A stretch of DNA of 8,572 nucleotides, from the NCBI GenBank assembly GCA_902767125.1, contig CACXGJ010000114.1, positions 1-8,572 on the forward strand, in the 5' to 3' direction. Position 1 is the stretch's first letter. The number at the start of each line of letters is the position of its first letter. Below the pieces are notes generated by a model. That model saw only the letters and a program-made list of their open reading frames with translations, did not search any database and was not told the origin of the DNA. Shown here piece after piece: positions 4,812 through 8,572 of this stretch. This DNA comes from an uncultured Ruminococcus sp. GTDB taxonomy: Bacteria; Bacillota; Clostridia; Oscillospirales; Acutalibacteraceae. A program made the translations under genes and the position numbers.

Positions 4812-5987
4812 TCAGATGTTTTCGATGTTCCTCTCTATGTCAACGTCGGCATCATAATCAATGCCGTCTGAATTGAATCCGAAAAGCTTGTAAAAATCTT
4901 CATGGTAGCCGTTCAAATCAGCGTGTGTTTCGAGATTATCGCTTGAAATTTCGTTCCATAATTTATTGACGGCAGTCTGTACACTTTCAGCCATTTCCCA
5001 ATCGTCCATTCTGATACGACAAGGTTCGTCCGTTTCAGCATTATTTTTTGTGAGCTTTGTATTGAAAAGTCTGCACATCTGTTCGATGCAGCCTTCATGA
5101 ACTCCCTGTTCCTTCATTACCTTATAGAGAATGGATATATACAGCGGAACTATCGGGATAGCTGCACTTGACTGTGTAACAAGGGCTTTATTTACGGAGA
5201 TGTATGCTTTTATGCCGTCATCGTTATTTGTGATAGCCTTTGCTGTTTCAAAGAGATGATCCTTTGCTTTGCCGATAGAGCCGTCAGCATACATCGGATG
5301 GGTTATTTCGGGACCTATATATGAATAGGCAACTGTCACAGCATTTTCCTCGATGGCATCGGCAGACTTAAGGGCATTTATCCAATCCTGCCAGTCTTCA
5401 CCGCCCATGACCTTTACGGTAGCAGTTATTTCATCTTCACTTGCAGGCTCAACTGTTATATCGCTGACTATATTGTTTTTCAGGTCAATGGTCTTGTTTG
5501 TATAAGGCTCACCGACTGTTTTCAGAACAGAGCTGTAAACCGTACCGTCAGGCATGGTTCTTCTTGGAGCAGCAAGACTGTATATTACCATATCGACCTT
5601 TCCCATATCTTTTTTGATTATGTCGATGACCTTTTCTTTTACTTCCTTTGAATAAGCGTCACCGTTCACAGTCTTTGCATAAAGCCCGTCAGCGTGAGCA
5701 AAGGCTTCAAAAGCGGCTGTATTGTACCAGCCCGCACTTGCAGTTCTGGAACCGTTTGCAGGTTTGTCAAAGATGACTCCGAGAGTTGCCGCCCCGAATG
5801 AATAAGCAACAGTTATTCTTGAAGCAAGACCGTATCCCATTGATGAGCCTATAACAAGGACTTTTTTAAATCCCTCGGCATGAGGCTGTGACTTGACATA
5901 GTCAATTTGTGATTTTACGATAGCCTTACAGCCTTCGGGGTGAGCAGTAGTGCAAATAAATCCTCTTACCTTTGGTTTAATTATCAT
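4812..5987 (-). CDS. fabV: FabV/Ter-type NADH-dependent trans-2-enoyl-ACP/CoA reductase
   Basis: The 391-residue protein (family about 400) begins with MIIKPKVRGFICTTAHPEGC, characteristic of FabV/Ter. It shows the Rossmann cofactor loop GSSMGYG (47-53) with LASRI, the FDKPA and GSRTASAGWYNT stretches (73-90), YSLAAPRR (136-143), and the active-site motif YIGPEITHPMY (223-233) with catalytic Y233-x8-K242. All key residues are present. The enzyme reduces the enoyl double bond of acyl-ACP in fatty-acid synthesis (FabV), or crotonyl-CoA in butyrate formation (Ter); sequence alone does not decide. The start at 5987 has AGGAG eight bases upstream. A longer in-frame start at 6104 would lie inside the preceding gene and add 39 residues foreign to the family. 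It follows the hydrolase gene after only 16 bases, so is probably cotranscribed. Confidence 0.95.
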   Translation of the reverse strand: MIIKPKVRGFICTTAHPEGCKAIVKSQIDYVKSQPHAEGFKKVLVIGSSMGYGLASRITVAYSFGAATLGVIFDKPANGSRTASAGWYNTAAFEAFAHADGLYAKTVNGDAYSKEVKEKVIDIIKKDMGKVDMVIYSLAAPRRTMPDGTVYSSVLKTVGEPYTNKTIDLKNNIVSDITVEPASEDEITATVKVMGGEDWQDWINALKSADAIEENAVTVAYSYIGPEITHPMYADGSIGKAKDHLFETAKAITNNDDGIKAYISVNKALVTQSSAAIPIVPLYISILYKVMKEQGVHEGCIEQMCRLFNTKLTKNNAETDEPCRIRMDDWEMAESVQTAVNKLWNEISSDNLETHADLNGYHEDFYKLFGFNSDGIDYDADVDIERNIENI

Positions 5988-6003
5988 TTTAAAAACTCCT
6001 TTT

Positions 6004-6933
6004 TTAAAAATTTTCATTGATGAAATCAACGTTTTCATTAAAAATAGCTTTGGTTTCGGGGGTACGTTCACCCAAAGCACCGTATGCATGAAATGCCCCG
6101 TCAAGCTGTATTGTCTTTACACTGACGTTGGATTTTTCAAGAAGTGAATCAAGTGTAAGCGAGTCAGCCAAGAGCGTTTCATGGCTTTCACAGGTTATAA
6201 AGGTTGTCGGGAAACCGTTGAAATCTCCATAAAATGGAGAGACATCATATTTTTTGGGATCGGCATCACCGACATAAATAGCAAAGGAATTTTTCTTTCC
6301 TGTATATTTTACTATAATATCATTGTTTATATCTGCATTGATGCTTCTGTCTATCTGACCGCTCAAGTCAATAACAGGTGAATGTAAAACGATACATGAC
6401 GGAAGCCTGCTTTTTTTCTCTTTAAGCCTCAAAGTAAGTGCAACAGCAAGGTTACCGCCTGCACTGAGTCCCATTATACATATTTTTCTTTGGGGATTTT
6501 CGGTTATAAGCCCGTTATATACCTTTTCACATTCATCAAGGGCAATGGGGTATTTATTTTCGGGGGAAACAGAATACTCAACGGCATACACTGTACAGCC
6601 GAGTTTTTCCGCAAGAGTTTCGACATAAGCCCTCTCGTAAGGAAACATTTTTAATACAAACGCTCCGCCGTGAAGAAAAATAACTATATTATCACTTTTC
6701 TTTTCCTTGGGCTCTGTGACCTCGACCTCAACACCGTCAATATTCTTCTTGGAAAATGTTATATTCGGATTTTTGGTTCTTTCAGTTTCCCTTTTCTCCA
6801 GAAAAGCCCTTGCCTTTTTCAAATTATCCAAATTCATGTCATTTCCCATAGACATATTTGCAAACATTTTTTTTACCGCAAACAACACTACCTTCATTTT
6901 AATGCTCTTTGCTTTCCTTGTTTCCACTGCCAT
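6004..6933 (-). CDS. Alpha/beta hydrolase of the hormone-sensitive lipase type (Abhydrolase_3)
   Basis: The 309-residue protein has the HSL-family layout: oxyanion-hole FLHGGAF (86-92), a YSVSPENKYPIALDE stretch (120-134) typical of the family, nucleophile motif GLSAGGN (155-161) with S157, and FHAY with H282 as catalytic His. At the usual acid position (DPL..D) it reads ETLLADS, so the acid may be E252 or D257. The N-terminal 60 residues are basic and helical and may form the cap; no signal peptide is convincing. Relatives hydrolyse short-chain esters or act as deacetylases; the substrate is unknown. The ATG at 6933 has AGAGGT eight bases upstream. It lies 53 bases after the lipoprotein gene and 16 bases before fabV, so it could share a transcript with either; the fabV pairing suggests acyl metabolism only weakly. 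Confidence 0.88.
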   Translation of the reverse strand: MAVETRKAKSIKMKVVLFAVKKMFANMSMGNDMNLDNLKKARAFLEKRETERTKNPNITFSKKNIDGVEVEVTEPKEKKSDNIVIFLHGGAFVLKMFPYERAYVETLAEKLGCTVYAVEYSVSPENKYPIALDECEKVYNGLITENPQRKICIMGLSAGGNLAVALTLRLKEKKSRLPSCIVLHSPVIDLSGQIDRSINADINNDIIVKYTGKKNSFAIYVGDADPKKYDVSPFYGDFNGFPTTFITCESHETLLADSLTLDSLLEKSNVSVKTIQLDGAFHAYGALGERTPETKAIFNENVDFINENF

Positions 6934-6954
6934 AAATCATACCTCTATAAATTG

Positions 6955-6983
6955 ATTTTAATACGAAGATTATTTTAGCACAA
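6955..6983 (-). promoter_or_regulatory. Possible weak promoter for hydrolase-fabV
   Basis: In the 53-base gap the minus strand shows TTGTGC (6978-6983), 17 bases, and TAAAAT (6955-6960). Only half the -35 consensus is met. No terminator hairpin is visible in this gap, so readthrough from the lipoprotein gene is equally possible. Confidence 0.3.
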
Positions 6984-6986
6984 AAA

Positions 6987-7754
6987 TTATTTCAGTTCAA
7001 TATATTCTCCCTTTTCATCAGGATTATTTTTGAATATCCTGTCGGTACCGTCCGAGCTTATATAGAGTCTTTGAACAAGGTCTATTGAGTCTGTAAATTC
7101 TATTTTGGGTGTCACGATATAGCAGTTCACGGAGTCAATATCAATTGTTTCGTATGAAAATTCAAATACATACTGTGGGAGAGTATATTCAAGCTGAAGA
7201 TTTTTGTCGGCAAGAACCTTCAATGCTTCACATGGCTGGACTTTTGCGTCGGGGAAAAGCTCCCTGAAATCCTTGTCATTTTCGGAAGCGTTTTGTTGTA
7301 CCTTGTCATAGTAGCCGAGCCAGTTTTTTGTAAGTACCACTTCACCGTCACATGATACAAGTGTATTGTTTCCGACAAAGACCTTTTTATCATCCTTTTC
7401 GGAATAGAAGTAGATGGAGTAATACATTCTGTTATAATATTCGACTGTATTGAAATAGTATTTTTTAAAATACCTTGCACCTTGAGGCAGTTGCAGGTCA
7501 TTCATATCACAGGTATCGAGTATTTCACAGGCTTTTTCAAAGCTGATGCTTTCTTCGGGTGCGGAGACGGTTTTATTTTCATTTCTGTTTATGAGCGATG
7601 TCTGATGCGTACCGCCATCGCTCGGTGTAATTATGGTACTGCTGCCCTCTGCTGATGTACTGCCGCTGTTTTCGGGAGACGGCAGCTTCTCGTCACAGCC
7701 GCTCAAGGCTGCTATAAATGCGGCTGATATCAAAACACATAAAATTTTTTTCAT
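6987..7754 (-). CDS. Predicted lipoprotein of unknown function, 255 aa
   Basis: The N-terminus is a classic lipoprotein signal: MKK, a hydrophobic stretch, then the lipobox LSGC with C20 as the lipidated Cys. A Ser/Thr/Gly/Pro-rich linker (about 25-65) would extend from the membrane, followed by a folded domain (about 70-255) rich in Tyr, Phe and Asp (KKYYFNTVEYYNRMYYSIYF, WLGYYDKV). I recognise no named domain. It should be anchored on the outer face of the cytoplasmic membrane. The ATG at 7754 has AAGGAG eight bases upstream. It begins 22 bases after the Crp/Fnr-family gene, so cotranscription is likely. It could be a sensor or substrate-binding accessory, but nothing in the sequence shows a ligand. 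Confidence 0.85.
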   Translation of the reverse strand: MKKILCVLISAAFIAALSGCDEKLPSPENSGSTSAEGSSTIITPSDGGTHQTSLINRNENKTVSAPEESISFEKACEILDTCDMNDLQLPQGARYFKKYYFNTVEYYNRMYYSIYFYSEKDDKKVFVGNNTLVSCDGEVVLTKNWLGYYDKVQQNASENDKDFRELFPDAKVQPCEALKVLADKNLQLEYTLPQYVFEFSYETIDIDSVNCYIVTPKIEFTDSIDLVQRLYISSDGTDRIFKNNPDEKGEYIELK

Positions 7755-7776
7755 AAAGAATACTCCTTTTATCTTC

Positions 7777-8400
7777 TTATTCGCAAAGCATTATCAATTT
7801 TTCCTTGTCGAGAATTTCTATGGATTTGTAGCCTGTTTTGATTATATTGTCCTTCACAAGCTGAATAATTATTTTACTTACGGTAACTCTTGTCACGCCA
7901 ATGATATTGGCAATCTCCTCATGAGTAGTGGTGACCTTTCGCTGATCGGGATTTTTGAGTGACTGTATGAGAAAACGTGCGATGCGTCCTTTTGCACTGA
8001 CAAAGGTCATATTATCCAATCTTGATTCGAGCTTCAATATGGTTTTTGCCTGTAAGCTGAATATCTCGAAGGCTGTTTCGGGATCATCCTTTATTATTTT
8101 TGTGAGCATATCCTTATTGACGGATATTATTTCACAGTCTGTAACAGCCCTTGCCGATGACATTCTCGACTGATTCTCAAAAAAATCGGCTTCTCCGAAA
8201 ATTTCTCCCTTGAATACAACTGATAATATTTTTTCAAAGCCGTTTTCCGATGTGATAAATATCTGTACAGTACCGCTCTTTAAGTAGTAAAAGTATCCCG
8301 AATCTTCGTCCTGATTGTATATTATGGCATTTTGCTCAACAGTCCTCGGAGCAGTTATTTCTTTAAACATTTCGGATAAATTTTTTTTGACTTCCACCAT
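7777..8400 (-). CDS. Crp/Fnr-family transcriptional regulator
   Basis: The 207-residue protein has an N-terminal cyclic-nucleotide-binding-type beta-roll (about 15-105) with LKSGTVQIF (40-48) and GEIFGEADFFENQSRMSSARA (66-86). A long dimer helix (about 108-135) and a C-terminal Crp-type winged HTH follow, with recognition region THEEIANIIGVTRVTVSKII (159-178). It lacks the N-terminal Cys cluster of FNR (Cys only at 89 and 206), so it is not an obvious Fe-S oxygen sensor. The phosphate-binding cassette is not a canonical RS pair, so cAMP binding is doubtful. The ATG at 8400 is chosen because GGGAGG (8406-8411) sits five bases upstream; an in-frame ATG at 8427 has no such site and adds nine residues. 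It leads a run of four closely spaced minus-strand genes and may regulate them and itself. Confidence 0.92.
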   Translation of the reverse strand: MVEVKKNLSEMFKEITAPRTVEQNAIIYNQDEDSGYFYYLKSGTVQIFITSENGFEKILSVVFKGEIFGEADFFENQSRMSSARAVTDCEIISVNKDMLTKIIKDDPETAFEIFSLQAKTILKLESRLDNMTFVSAKGRIARFLIQSLKNPDQRKVTTTHEEIANIIGVTRVTVSKIIIQLVKDNIIKTGYKSIEILDKEKLIMLCE

Positions 8401-8485
8401 TATTACCTCCCTAAAAAAGTTTATCATAATTTGAGGATTTTTTCAACTTAACGTGAAGGATTCTCCTAAAATAGTTTGTTATTTC

Positions 8486-8515
8486 TTGACAGACCAAATG
8501 CTGTTATGATATCAT
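8486..8515 (+). promoter_or_regulatory. Possible promoter for a gene beyond the right edge
   Basis: TTGACA (8486-8491) is a perfect -35 box. TATCAT (8510-8515) follows after 18 bases as a plausible -10 and lies inside the palindrome, so a bound regulator would block it. Confidence 0.45.
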
Positions 8516-8521
8516 AATAGC
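8500..8521. promoter_or_regulatory. Palindromic operator candidate (TTATGATATCATAA core)
   Basis: The core TTATGATATCATAA (8504-8517) is a perfect 14-bp palindrome. It is flanked by GCT and AGC after one mismatched pair, giving a 22-bp near-perfect inverted repeat. Read as TTATG-N4-CATAA it has the 5-4-5 layout of FNR-type sites. It lies upstream of the Crp/Fnr-family gene, so autoregulation is plausible but inferred. Confidence 0.5.
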
Positions 8522-8572
8522 TGAATGATATTAAAATGGATTATAGCACAAAACATAAGTAAAAAGTTGTGC

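Larger units (their letters stand above)
8428..8572. promoter_or_regulatory. Intergenic regulatory region upstream of the Crp/Fnr-family gene
   Basis: No gene is seen here. On the minus strand an extended -10, TGC-TATAAT (core 8540-8545), could start a transcript with a leader of about 130 bases. Alternative weak boxes nearer the gene are TTGAAA with TAAACT, 17 bases apart, or TTAAGT with TATGAT, also 17 apart. ATCATAA, half of the palindrome at 8504-8517, recurs at 8423-8429. At the right edge GCACAA (8546-8551) and TTGTGC (8567-8572) form a small inverted repeat. Confidence 0.45.

Noticed and set aside
5988..6104. Longer N-terminus for FabV starting at 6104
   Set aside because: It would overlap the end of the hydrolase gene by about 100 bases, lacks the family's start pattern, and ignores the AGGAG site eight bases before ATG 5987.
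8401..8427. Upstream in-frame ATG for the Crp/Fnr-family gene
   Set aside because: It has no nearby ribosome binding site, whereas GGGAGG sits five bases before the ATG at 8400 and would otherwise lie inside the coding region.

Overview
The window looks like chromosomal DNA of a low-to-mid GC Gram-positive anaerobe of the Clostridia, most likely a gut Ruminococcus-like member of the Oscillospiraceae. This is inferred from the BspA-type leucine-rich-repeat protein, the bioY, tcdA, DUF1284 and FabV gene set, AGGAG-type ribosome binding sites, consensus -35/-10 promoters and frequent TTG/GTG starts. No rRNA, tRNA, CRISPR array, transposase or phage gene was seen.

Layout. (1) 1-1516, plus strand: the 3' part of a large repeat protein that runs off the left edge, made of an acidic 23-residue tandem repeat, a P/Q/W/M-rich segment and a BspA-like LRR domain. 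A terminator follows, then a 95-residue acidic hypothetical protein. (2) 1897-1965: a palindromic element with a 7-bp repeat, wedged between two convergent genes. (3) 1961-2668, minus strand: tcdA, a tRNA t6A-modifying dehydratase, with its promoter back to back with one driving an 85-residue hypothetical protein (2808-3065, plus). (4) A bidirectional terminator, then a minus-strand bioY-DUF1284 pair (4039 to 3115) behind a consensus promoter whose -35 box lies inside a BirA-like operator. Divergent from it is a DhaS-type TetR regulator (4213-4773). (5) Another bidirectional terminator, then four closely spaced minus-strand genes read from right to left: Crp/Fnr-family regulator, lipoprotein, HSL-type alpha/beta hydrolase and FabV/Ter enoyl reductase. 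(6) 8428-8572: an intergenic region with a palindrome and probable divergent promoters, the plus-strand one feeding a gene beyond the right edge.

The genes form small separate units. The bioY unit is probably biotin-repressed uptake; its partner DUF1284 is a cysteine-rich protein of unknown function and is the best lead for new biology. The Crp-to-fabV cluster may be one operon linking a sensor regulator to acyl or ester metabolism, but that is inferred from spacing alone. The repeat protein is notable because three unrelated repeat types all have a 23-residue (69-bp) period. I see no clear novel defence or mobile system; the findings are graded leads.
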